From: Desulfobacterales bacterium C00003106
GTDB lineage: Bacteria; Desulfobacterota; Desulfobacteria; Desulfobacterales; C00003106
Assembly (NCBI GenBank): GCA_001751015.1
Contig: MAXM01000121.1
Location: 1 to 6,749, forward strand
Direction: 5' to 3'
Length of the DNA: 6,749 nt
Shown here: piece after piece, positions 1 to 5,935 of the stretch
How positions within the stretch are numbered: the first letter of the stretch is position 1
Layout: each line of letters opens with the position of its first letter
Made by a program: the position numbers and the translations under genes
The notes under the pieces: model-generated
Told to the model about the DNA's origin: nothing
The model's database searches: none
Seen by the model: only the letters and a program-made list of their open reading frames with translations

Positions 1-5
1 ATTAA

Positions 6-40
6 ACTAATAGCTAACCGCTAAAGGCTAATCGCTCAAC
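6..40. repeat. Degenerate heptanucleotide tandem repeat, five units
   Basis: Five 7-bp units in register: ACTAATA, GCTAACC, GCTAAAG, GCTAATC, GCTCAAC. The shared core is GCTAA, and the first and last units are weaker. The array begins near the window edge and may extend upstream. Frame 1 from the window start stays open only to a TAA at 22-24, so the array may abut or invade the 3' end of an upstream gene that cannot be identified here. No function is inferred. Confidence 0.55.
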
Positions 41-64
41 TTACGTATCACCTAAGGTTAGATA

Positions 65-94
65 TTGACTTGTTGCGTGAGCATCAAATATGTC
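65..94 (+). promoter_or_regulatory. Weak sigma70-type promoter candidate for the holB operon
   Basis: TTGACT at 65-70 matches the -35 consensus at five of six positions. With an 18-bp spacer, TATGTC at 89-94 matches only three of six -10 positions. Transcription would begin near 101, just upstream of the AAGG at 104-107 that precedes the GTG start. A better isolated -10 (TACAAT, 98-103) lacks a good -35 and would leave almost no leader. If the operon starts further upstream, no promoter is needed here. Confidence 0.22.
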
Positions 95-114
95 ACGTAC
101 AATAAGGCTGATTC

Positions 115-1101
115 GTGAACACCGTGAACTTGGAAGATATCATAGGCCAGGACCGGGCAATCCGTTTCCTGAGACGGGCGTATGAGAAGAATAGAATTCC
201 ACATGCCCTGCTTTTCACCGGAATTCCCGGGATAGGAAAACGGTCATGCGCATTTGCTCTTGCCAGGCTTTTGCAATGCCGGTCCGCAAAGGGCATCGCA
301 GCGTGCGGCGTCTGTCCTGATTGCAGGAAGGTCGATTCCGGGAATCATCCTGATCTCCTTTTTGTTGAACCTTCGGGCGTATCCATCAAGGTCGAACAGA
401 TCAGGGCTATTAAAAATGAATTCGCCCTGAAGCCGTTTGAAGCAGAAAGACGTATTGCAATCATAGCCGATGCCCATACCATGAACCCAACAGCGGCAAA
501 CACATTTCTCAAGATCCTTGAAGAACCCCCAAAAGGTTCTTTTATGGTGCTGACGGCCCACCAGGCGTCGGATCTTCTCACTACGATTGTTTCAAGGTGT
601 CAACATATTGCATTTGCTCCCCTGCCGGCCGCATTGATTGCGGATAGACTCGTTCAGGCCACGCAGGCAGAGCCGAAGGCAGCCGATATTGTGGCGGTCT
701 GGGCCAACGGCAGTCTGGGCGCGGCTCTTGCGGCTGATTCAGAGGAAATCAGAAAGGATCGAAATTGGTTGATAGAAGAGTTTGAAAGTCTCTCTGTGAA
801 CCGGATGAGTCTTCTCCTGGGTTTTGCAGAGAGCCTCTCAAAGGATAAGGATGATCTGGTAAACAGGCTGGAAATGCTGAAGGTGTGGATTCGTGATCTT
901 GTGTTCGCCGGACTTTGCCCGCAAAAGATCATAAACAAGGACCTCAAAGAGAGAATAGAGGAAACCTTGCAGAGATATTCCCTGTTATCGCTGCTCAACA
1001 AGACAAAGATCATCCAGGAGGCCCAGAACGCTTTGCAAAAAAGCGGCAATCGCCTACTGGTTCTGGAATGGATGTTAATACGACTCTGTCAGGAAGTATA
1101 G
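115..1101 (+). CDS. holB: DNA polymerase III subunit delta' (clamp loader)
   Basis: The 328-residue product is the delta' subunit of the clamp-loader complex, which with delta and tau/gamma opens the sliding clamp and loads it on primed DNA. An AAA+ domain fills roughly residues 1-170. The P-loop GIPGIGKRS (36-44) has Arg where ATP-binding relatives have Ser/Thr, as expected for delta', which does not hydrolyse ATP. Cys55, 64, 67 and 70 have the 9-3-3 spacing of the clamp-loader zinc module. NTFLKILEEPP (129-139) and the SRC motif (160-162, carrying the arginine finger supplied to a neighbouring subunit) are intact. The rest is the helical collar domain. The GTG start has AAGG seven bases upstream; GTG is the first codon that retains the whole N-terminal helix. 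It is the first gene of a tight operon with ricT and metG. The family assignment is firm. Confidence 0.95.
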   Translation: MNTVNLEDIIGQDRAIRFLRRAYEKNRIPHALLFTGIPGIGKRSCAFALARLLQCRSAKGIAACGVCPDCRKVDSGNHPDLLFVEPSGVSIKVEQIRAIKNEFALKPFEAERRIAIIADAHTMNPTAANTFLKILEEPPKGSFMVLTAHQASDLLTTIVSRCQHIAFAPLPAALIADRLVQATQAEPKAADIVAVWANGSLGAALAADSEEIRKDRNWLIEEFESLSVNRMSLLLGFAESLSKDKDDLVNRLEMLKVWIRDLVFAGLCPQKIINKDLKERIEETLQRYSLLSLLNKTKIIQEAQNALQKSGNRLLVLEWMLIRLCQEV

Positions 1102-1114
1102 AGGTTAAGCAGAA

Positions 1115-1990
1115 ATGAACAAAATTGTCGGAATAAAATTCAAGCAAGAGGGGAAGGCCTATGATTTTGATCCCGGCCCCTATGTTCTTGACCGGGGGGA
1201 TTATGTCATCGTTGAAACGGAACGTGGATTCGGTTTCGGAACCGTATCTACTCCTTCCAAACACACAGAACCGTCCAAGATCAGAAAAGACCTGAAAAAG
1301 ATTTTTCGTCCGGCAAACGAAGACGACATAAAACAGCATCTCGAAAATCTGGCGCTCGAAAAAAGAGCGTACAAGTCATGCCTGGGATATATCAGTGAAC
1401 TTGGCCTTATAATGAATCTCGTTGACGTTGAATGCCTCTTTGACGGAAGCAAGATCATTTTCTATTTCACGGCCGACGGGCGTGTTGACTTTCGTGAGCT
1501 GGTCAAAAAACTCGTTTACGAATTTTCCGTTCGTATTGAGATGCGTCAGATTGGTGTCAGAAACAAGGCCAAGATGTGCGGAGGGCTCGGGAGATGCGGT
1601 CGGGAGGTCTGCTGCGCGTCTTTTATTCAGCAGTTCAGTCCGGTATCAGTCAAGATGGCAAAGATTCAACACCTCTCTTTGAATCCAACCAAGATCTCCG
1701 GGGCATGCGGGCGCCTGATGTGTTGTCTGGCGTTTGAATATGATACGTATTGCAACCTGAAGAACGAATCTCCGAAATCCGGAACAACTGTCCGGACAGA
1801 AAAGGGAACCGGACGGGTAATCAGGCAGGATATTCTGCGCGGATGTGTTGTTGTTCAATTTGAGAATGGGACACAGGCGGAGTTTTCATCAGACAGGATC
1901 AGGGAAGTAAAGCCGGAGCCGGGCCGCGCAAAAAAACGTACTTATCGCAAATACAAGTCAAAAGAAAAAAAGACAAAGAATGAGTCGTAA
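1115..1990 (+). CDS. ricT: PSP1 domain protein, RicT/YaaT family
   Basis: This 291-residue protein has a small N-terminal region, a PSP1 C-terminal domain (about 60-147), a cysteine-rich block, a small beta-rich segment (about 220-266, with G-T-G-R-V near 231-235) and a lysine-rich tail (about 272-289). The conserved cysteines are 155, 161, 166, 167, 198, 203 and 204, set in CGREVCCASF and CGRLMCC, with the family signature SLNPTKISG (188-196) between them. In Bacillus subtilis, RicT works with RicA and RicF in an Fe-S complex that promotes RNase Y-dependent mRNA processing and affects sporulation and competence. In Gram-negative relatives the role is unsettled, so Fe-S binding here is inference from the cysteines. 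The start ATG has AGAGG at 1100-1104, just after the holB stop; the position between holB and metG resembles the firmicute yaaT neighbourhood. Confidence 0.9.
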   Translation: MNKIVGIKFKQEGKAYDFDPGPYVLDRGDYVIVETERGFGFGTVSTPSKHTEPSKIRKDLKKIFRPANEDDIKQHLENLALEKRAYKSCLGYISELGLIMNLVDVECLFDGSKIIFYFTADGRVDFRELVKKLVYEFSVRIEMRQIGVRNKAKMCGGLGRCGREVCCASFIQQFSPVSVKMAKIQHLSLNPTKISGACGRLMCCLAFEYDTYCNLKNESPKSGTTVRTEKGTGRVIRQDILRGCVVVQFENGTQAEFSSDRIREVKPEPGRAKKRTYRKYKSKEKKTKNES

Positions 1991-1994
1991 CCGC

Positions 1995-2000
1995 GGAGGA
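1995..2000 (+). promoter_or_regulatory. Ribosome binding site that sets the metG start
   Basis: GGAGGA sits three bases before the ATG at 2004. An in-frame ATG at 1980 lies inside the last codons of ricT and has no comparable site, and would add eight residues (MSRNRGGS) foreign to MetRS N-termini. The conserved MetRS sequence begins directly after Met 2004 (SQPFYVTTPIYYVNS). The 2004 start is therefore preferred, although the spacing is short. Confidence 0.75.
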
Positions 2001-2003
2001 AGC

Positions 2004-3920
2004 ATGTCTCAACCATTTTATGTTACAACCCCTATCTACTATGTAAACTCGAGGCCCCATGTCGGGCACGCATATTCTACGATTATTGCTGACGTGCTCA
2101 AGCGATATTATCGAATGGCTGGAAGGGACGTCTATTTCCTGACAGGAACCGACGAGCACGGAGACAAGATTGTTCGTGCCTCCCGAAAAGAAGGGTTAAG
2201 CCCCAAGGCCTATGCAGACACGATAAGCGACATCTTCCGCGCAGTCTGGCCCGAACTCGACATACTCAACGATCAGTTTATCCGCACCACGTATCCCGAA
2301 CATCAGAAGGTTGTCCGATATGTACTGCAACGGGTATATGACAAAGGCGATATATATTTCAGCGAGTATGAAGGGTTGTATTGCTTCGCGTGCGAGCGGT
2401 TCTATACGGAAAAGGAGCTTGTGGACGGCAAGTGCCCGGATCACAAGACAGAGCCGGAGAGGATTGAGGAGTCAAACTATTTTCTAAAGATGAACAAGTA
2501 CCAGGACTGGCTTGTGGATCATATCAGGAAAAATCCCGACTTCATAGCCCCGGAGCGATATAGAAACGAAATGCTGGCTTTTCTCAAAGAGCCCCTGGAA
2601 GATCTTTGCATCTCAAGACCGAAGACCAGGCTTGAATGGGGGATTACGCTCCCCTTTGATGATCAGTACGTAGCATATGTCTGGTTCGATGCTCTGCTGA
2701 ACTACATTTCTGCTCTCAGATATCCTGACGGAGAGCTTTTTAAGCGATACTGGCCGGTGGCGCATCATATCATTGCAAAGGACATATTGAAGCCGCATGC
2801 AATCTATTGGCCTATAATGCTGAAGGCTGCCGGGATACCTCTGTACAACCAACTGAAAGTACATGGGTATTGGAACATGGACGATGGCAAGATGTCAAAA
2901 ACCACAGGAAATGTCGTGGACCCCCTGCACATAAAGAACCTGTACGGAAGCGATCAGTTCCGCTATTTCCTGACCAGGGAGATGGCTTTCGGCCTTGATT
3001 CACATTTCAGTGAGCCGGCTTTGGTTCAACGGATCAATGCTGATCTCGCAAATGATCTCGGCAACCTCTTCAGCCGCACGGTCAGCATGATCCACAAATA
3101 CTTCGGGTGTGTTGTGCCCGAGTCGGTCTCAGGCGCGGAAACAGATCTTGATCTTGCCCTTGCCCGGGATGCCATTGAGATGGTTAATGGTGCCCGCAGG
3201 GAAATTGAAGGTTTTGCCTTTCATAAGGCATTGATGTCGATTTGGCAATTTATCAATAAACTCAATAAATATATTGACACAAACGCCCCGTGGGCCCTGG
3301 CAAAAGAAAAGGGGGGCAGGTCACGGCTTCAGACAGTAATCTATAACTGCATGGAAGGTCTCAGGATTGTCTGCGGGATGATTTCTCCCTTTATGCCAAA
3401 GGCCTCGCAGCGGATGCGAAGATATTTCGGTCTCGCACCGGACCAGGCGTTTTCTTTTTCAGAGATCTCCGAATGGGGCGGACTTAAACCGGGAGTTGTA
3501 GTACCCAAGGCGATTGCGTTGTTTCCCAGAGTGGAATTGGAAAAGGAAACAGAAGATATCTCTTCCGGAAAAACAAAGGAGAGGTCTCTTCCGCGGAAAA
3601 AGGAGATCGAGCTTGAGGATTTCCAGGCACTCGATCTTCGGGTGGGGTCCGTGCTTGAAGCCGAACCTGTTCCCAATTCCAGCAATCTGTTAAAGTTGAA
3701 ATGCGATATTGGGGAAGAACGCCGGATAGTGGCAGGCATAGGAGCAAGTTATGCGCCATCTGACCTTATAGGCAAGAAGGTCATTGTTCTTGCAAACCTG
3801 AAACCGGCAAAACTGATGGGGGTCCTCTCCGAGGGGATGATGCTCGCAGCTACAGACAAAAAAAGGTGTTTTGTTCCATTTATTGAAGGAGATGTCCGGC
3901 CTGGCACAAAGATATGCTGA
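2004..3920 (+). CDS. metG: Methionyl-tRNA synthetase
   Basis: This class I synthetase charges tRNA-Met and initiator tRNA with methionine in the cytoplasm. From the 2004 start it has 638 residues. The N-terminal Rossmann domain carries the HIGH-type signature HVGH (19-22) and TGTDEHG (47-53). The inserted knuckle has one zinc site of the Cys3His type: C127-x2-C130 and C144-x2-H147. The conserved HIIAKDILKPHAIYWP (255-270) lies in the core, and the KMSKS loop reads KMSKT (296-300), a common variant. An alpha-helical anticodon domain follows (about 340-510). A charged linker (about 511-535) leads to an EMAPII/Trbp111-like tRNA-binding domain (about 538-638; LDLRVGSVLEAEPVPNSSNL and GKKVIVLANL are visible), which in relatives supports dimerisation and tRNA affinity. 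It is the last gene of the operon and converges on rho. Nothing appears truncated or shifted. Confidence 0.97.
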   Translation: MSQPFYVTTPIYYVNSRPHVGHAYSTIIADVLKRYYRMAGRDVYFLTGTDEHGDKIVRASRKEGLSPKAYADTISDIFRAVWPELDILNDQFIRTTYPEHQKVVRYVLQRVYDKGDIYFSEYEGLYCFACERFYTEKELVDGKCPDHKTEPERIEESNYFLKMNKYQDWLVDHIRKNPDFIAPERYRNEMLAFLKEPLEDLCISRPKTRLEWGITLPFDDQYVAYVWFDALLNYISALRYPDGELFKRYWPVAHHIIAKDILKPHAIYWPIMLKAAGIPLYNQLKVHGYWNMDDGKMSKTTGNVVDPLHIKNLYGSDQFRYFLTREMAFGLDSHFSEPALVQRINADLANDLGNLFSRTVSMIHKYFGCVVPESVSGAETDLDLALARDAIEMVNGARREIEGFAFHKALMSIWQFINKLNKYIDTNAPWALAKEKGGRSRLQTVIYNCMEGLRIVCGMISPFMPKASQRMRRYFGLAPDQAFSFSEISEWGGLKPGVVVPKAIALFPRVELEKETEDISSGKTKERSLPRKKEIELEDFQALDLRVGSVLEAEPVPNSSNLLKLKCDIGEERRIVAGIGASYAPSDLIGKKVIVLANLKPAKLMGVLSEGMMLAATDKKRCFVPFIEGDVRPGTKIC

Positions 3921-3964
3921 CCGCGCCCGCAACATCGAGGTCTTTCAGACAGAAGCAGGCAGAG

Positions 3965-5212
3965 CTATTGACTCATTGAATTGAGAAAGTCCTGGTTATC
4001 TGCTGTTCCCTTCATTTTGTCCAGCAGAAATTCCATGCTGTCCATCGGATTGAGCGGTGAAAGCAGTTTACGCAGAACCCAGACCCGATTAAGCGTTTCC
4101 GAATCAAGGAGGAGTTCTTCCTTGCGCGTACCGGACCGATTAATGTCGATTGAAGGAAAGATTCTCTTGTCTGACAGCTTTCTATCCAGATGTATCTCCA
4201 TGTTGCCTGTGCCCTTGAATTCCTCAAATATCACTTCATCCATCCGGCTCCCGGTATCAACAAGAGCAGTTGCAATAATGGTGAGACTGCCGCCTTCTTC
4301 CACATTTCGAGCCGCGCCAAAGAACCTTTTCGGTCTGTGAAGGGCATTCGAGTCGACTCCTCCGGAAAGGATCTTTCCACTTGGAGGCACGACCGTGTTG
4401 TAAGCGCGTGCCAGGCGTGTGATACTGTCCAGCAGAATCACTACATCCCTTTTGTGTTCAACGAGACGCTTAGCCTTTTCAATAACCATTTCGGCCACCT
4501 GGACATGCCGTTGCTGGGGCTCGTCAAATGTCGAGCTTACGACCTCCGCGTCGACCGAACGGGCCATATCAGTTACCTCTTCAGGCCGCTCATCAATGAG
4601 CAGCACAATTAGTACGGCTTCCTTGTGATTCTCCGTAATGCTGTTGGCGATATCTTGCAGGAGCATTGTCTTTCCGGTCCTTGGAGCAGAAACGATCAAC
4701 CCCCGCTGTCCGAATCCTATCGGTGTCATCAGGTCCATTATTCTCACGGAATACTTGTCCGGTTTTCTTTCGAGCTTGATTCTCATCTCCGGATACAGCG
4801 GCGTCAGGTTGTCGAACAAGATCTTTTCCCTGGAGATTTCCGGATCCTGGAAATTGACCTTGTCCACTTTGAGGAGTGCAAAATATCTCTCTCCTTCCTT
4901 AGGAGGCCGGATCTGACCTTCCACAGTATCGCCGGTTCGAAGATTGAATCTCCGGATTTGAGATGGAGAAACGTAGATATCGTCCGGTCCCGGAAGGTAA
5001 TTATAATCCGGAGCACGCAAGAATCCAAAGCCGTCCGGAAGGGTCTCCAACACGCCTGTCCCGTAAATCAGACCATTTCTTTCGGTCTGGGCCTGGAGGA
5101 GAGCAAAGATCAACTCCTGCCTTCTGAGGCCGGATGCTCCTTCAATATTGAATGATTTGGCTAACTTGTTCAATTCCTTAATCTTTTTGTTCTTTAGTTC
5201 CTGTAAATTCAT
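3965..5212 (-). CDS. rho: Transcription termination factor Rho
   Basis: Rho is a hexameric RNA-dependent ATPase/helicase that loads on unstructured C-rich RNA and dissociates stalled RNA polymerase. The 415-residue product is close to E. coli length (419). In order: the Rho N-terminal helical domain (about 1-45), a cold-shock-like primary RNA-binding domain (about 48-118) with GFGFLR (61-66) and the nearly invariant PDDIYVSPSQIRRFNLRTGD, then the RecA-like motor. The P-loop is SAPRTGKT (175-182), LIDERPEEVTDM (205-216) has the catalytic Glu208/Arg209 pair, Walker B is VVILLDSITRLAR (257-269), the Q-loop region is SGGVDSNAL (283-291), the R-loop is KGTGN (333-337) and a probable arginine finger is Arg363. 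No insertion domain is present. Residues matching E. coli positions tied to bicyclomycin resistance (M219, S266, G337) are unchanged, which suggests sensitivity (inference). The start at 5212 is chosen over an upstream ATG at 5233 because of a good ribosome site and the MNLQELK N-terminus. It is convergent with metG, and coaE lies 787 bp upstream. Confidence 0.97.
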   Translation of the reverse strand: MNLQELKNKKIKELNKLAKSFNIEGASGLRRQELIFALLQAQTERNGLIYGTGVLETLPDGFGFLRAPDYNYLPGPDDIYVSPSQIRRFNLRTGDTVEGQIRPPKEGERYFALLKVDKVNFQDPEISREKILFDNLTPLYPEMRIKLERKPDKYSVRIMDLMTPIGFGQRGLIVSAPRTGKTMLLQDIANSITENHKEAVLIVLLIDERPEEVTDMARSVDAEVVSSTFDEPQQRHVQVAEMVIEKAKRLVEHKRDVVILLDSITRLARAYNTVVPPSGKILSGGVDSNALHRPKRFFGAARNVEEGGSLTIIATALVDTGSRMDEVIFEEFKGTGNMEIHLDRKLSDKRIFPSIDINRSGTRKEELLLDSETLNRVWVLRKLLSPLNPMDSMEFLLDKMKGTADNQDFLNSMSQ

Positions 5213-5216
5213 GATA

Positions 5217-5226
5217 CTTCCCTTCT
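5217..5226 (-). promoter_or_regulatory. Ribosome binding site that sets the rho start
   Basis: On the - strand AGAAGGGAAG precedes ATG 5212, with the AAGGG core ending seven bases before it. The alternative in-frame ATG at 5233 would place this site inside the coding sequence and add MHEKGSI, which is not typical of Rho. The site supports the 5212 start. Confidence 0.65.
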
Positions 5227-5280
5227 CATGCACCTGATATTGTGGTATTCAATAATTTTCCCTCTTCTCCCCTAAGACCT

Positions 5281-5350
5281 TGAAAACAATACCGCTCCAT
5301 GAATAATCAGATTTTTAAAAATGTTATAGATTTTCAGACAATTGTTTTCA
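5281..5350. repeat. 10-bp perfect inverted repeat flanking the rho promoter candidate
   Basis: TGAAAACAAT (5281-5290) and ATTGTTTTCA (5341-5350) are exact reverse complements separated by 50 bp. Inside lies a 12-bp perfect palindrome ATTTTTAAAAAT (5311-5322). The right arm overlaps the predicted -35 element, and the left arm falls in the predicted rho leader about 30 bases after the start site. It could be an operator pair for DNA looping or fortuitous AT-rich symmetry. The arms cannot form RNA together if transcription starts near 5316. Confidence 0.5.
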
Positions 5351-5351
5351 C
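5323..5351 (-). promoter_or_regulatory. Candidate sigma70-type promoter of rho
   Basis: On the - strand GTGAAA (5351-5346; four of six matches to TTGACA) is followed after exactly 17 bp by TATAAC (5328-5323; five of six matches to TATAAT). The start site would lie near 5316, giving a leader of about 104 nucleotides before the rho ATG. rho genes in other bacteria often have long leaders used for autogenous Rho-dependent attenuation. That parallel is from family knowledge and is not shown here. Confidence 0.4.
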
Positions 5352-5366
5352 ATTATCTTGATATTA

Positions 5367-5385
5367 CCCGCCCCTACCCTTCCCC
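5367..5385 (-). promoter_or_regulatory. G-quadruplex-forming motif upstream of the rho promoter
   Basis: The - strand reads GGGGAAGGGTAGGGGCGGG: four runs of three or four guanines joined by loops of 2, 2 and 1 bases, which fits the canonical G3+N1-7 pattern with very short loops. It lies about 16 bp upstream of the predicted rho -35 element, on the non-template strand. The first GGGG can instead pair with the CCCC complementary to 5393-5396, giving a TCCCC/GGGGA hairpin across a T-rich loop, so the two structures would compete. The pattern is directly seen; folding and function are inferred. Confidence 0.6.
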
Positions 5386-5450
5386 ACAAAAAGGGGAGAA
5401 GAATCAAGGTGTTGTCGGAAAAACAGACTTCACACCCCGCAGGACAGGCA

Positions 5451-5500
5451 CAAATAGCGAACTATTTTGAGGACTTTAGCGAATGAAGATCGGTTAAAGA
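5451..5500. repeat. Diverged repeat copy 1, small hairpin with AAGATCG tail
   Basis: AAATAG-CGAA-CTATTT (5452-5467) forms a perfect 6-bp stem with a tetraloop. The 20-mer 5452-5471 matches 5628-5647 at 18 positions. Downstream, AAGATCGGTTAAAGA (5486-5500) resembles AAGATCGAGCAAAGA (5652-5666), at 12 of 15 positions, after an indel of about 11 bases. The two stretches therefore look like diverged copies of one element. This copy lacks the left outer arm found in copy 2. TAGCGAA also occurs twice here (5455-5461, 5477-5483). Confidence 0.5.
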
Positions 5501-5596
5501 TATGATAAACTTGGAATGTAAATATATATATTTTTTCGAACCCTAAGGCAGAGGACGGAAAAACTTCCTCAATTAGGCGCATAGATTTGGATCATA

Positions 5597-5664
5597 TTTG
5601 TTCGATCTCAAATCACAAAACCTGATGAAATAGCAAGCTATTTTGAGATTTAAGATCGAGCAAA
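5597..5664. repeat. 68-bp nested imperfect palindrome, repeat copy 2
   Basis: The outer arms 5597-5614 (TTTGTTCGATCTCAAATC) and 5647-5664 are complementary at 16 of 18 positions; in RNA one remaining pair is G-U and the other is C-A. Inside is a second, perfect stem, AAATAGC (5628-5634) and GCTATTT (5637-5643), separated only by AA. The core is shared with copy 1 at 5452-5471. No T-run follows on either strand, so it does not look like an intrinsic terminator. The nested symmetry suggests a REP/MITE-like element or a structured transcript. Confidence 0.6.
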
Positions 5665-5684
5665 GACAACCGAATCGTATAGAT

Positions 5685-5698
5685 TCTCCGTTTGGAGA
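5685..5698. repeat. Short perfect hairpin next to the 68-bp palindrome
   Basis: TCTCC (5685-5689) and GGAGA (5694-5698) form a 5-bp stem with loop GTTT, starting 20 bp beyond the right arm of the larger palindrome. It is short enough to be chance and is listed for its position in the structured region. Confidence 0.3.
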
Positions 5699-5729
5699 TA
5701 GTGTTCGTTTCCCAAAATGCAGTATTATT

Positions 5730-5861
5730 TCATGCAAGACCAAGAGAGGCAATCTGCCTAAGCGTTGTGGATAAGTCTGACGCAGAGATTGTGGAAACAG
5801 CGTATTTATGGAAGAACACCGTGAGGCCTTTGCCGAACTCTTGTTTTTTAGTGGCACAGCG
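5730..5861 (-). pseudogene. Open segment resembling a decayed or spurious reading frame
   Basis: Between stops, the - strand frame reads 43 codons including KKQEFGKGLTVFFHKYAVST and SASDLSTTLRQIASLGLA. The composition is protein-like, but there is no ATG, no ribosome site and no family I recognise. It lies in a different frame from the 35-residue segment just upstream (5869-5976). If both are real, a frameshifted remnant is possible. Equally, they may be chance translations of a DNA repeat. Confidence 0.15.
5766..5774 (-). promoter_or_regulatory. Perfect DnaA-box 9-mer
   Basis: TGTGGATAA on the + strand is TTATCCACA on the - strand, the DnaA-box consensus. A related TTGTGGA recurs 24 bp away (5789-5795), but the full second 9-mer differs at two positions. 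AT-rich tracts exist elsewhere in the region. There is no cluster of boxes and no dnaA or dnaN nearby, so this is not evidence of an origin. Confidence 0.25.
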
Positions 5862-5935
5862 TCAGGCTTCACACCCTATTTGTCAGGATACTCAATGTAT
5901 CCGTTCGATTAATACCCGCCGTCCTTGCCTGACGC
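5859..5935. repeat. 77-bp inverted repeat enclosing a second hairpin
   Basis: GCGTCAGGC (5859-5867) and GCCTGACGC (5927-5935) are perfect 9-bp reverse complements. Within them GGATAC (5886-5891) and GTATCC (5897-5902) form a perfect 6-bp stem with loop TCAAT. The GC-rich outer arms stand out from the AT-rich surroundings. No T-run follows on either strand. The structure is compatible with a REP-like element or a folded RNA; I found no integron attC consensus in it. Confidence 0.5.

Noticed and set aside
220..246. Degenerate Walker A in HolB (GKRS instead of GKT/GKS)
   Set aside because: Delta' subunits commonly lack a working P-loop, so this supports the family assignment and does not indicate damage.
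2892..2906. KMSKT instead of KMSKS in MetRS
   Set aside because: Thr at the last position is a frequent functional variant in bacterial MetRS.
4625..5155. 176-codon + strand frame opposite rho
   Set aside because: It is entirely inside the well-supported rho gene and is explained as an antisense shadow of its codon use.
5379..5402. Possible intrinsic terminator CTTCCCC/GGGGAGAAG between coaE and rho
   Set aside because: The T-run lies in the loop on the - strand and not after the stem, and no T-run follows the stem on either strand.
5573..5872. 99-codon - strand open frame in the spacer
   Set aside because: It runs through the nested palindrome, has low-quality composition and a GTG start with no ribosome site, and competes with two other frames over the same bases.
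5859..5935. Integron attC site
   Set aside because: The RYYYAAC/GTTRRRY core pair is not present at suitable positions and no integrase or cassette is nearby.
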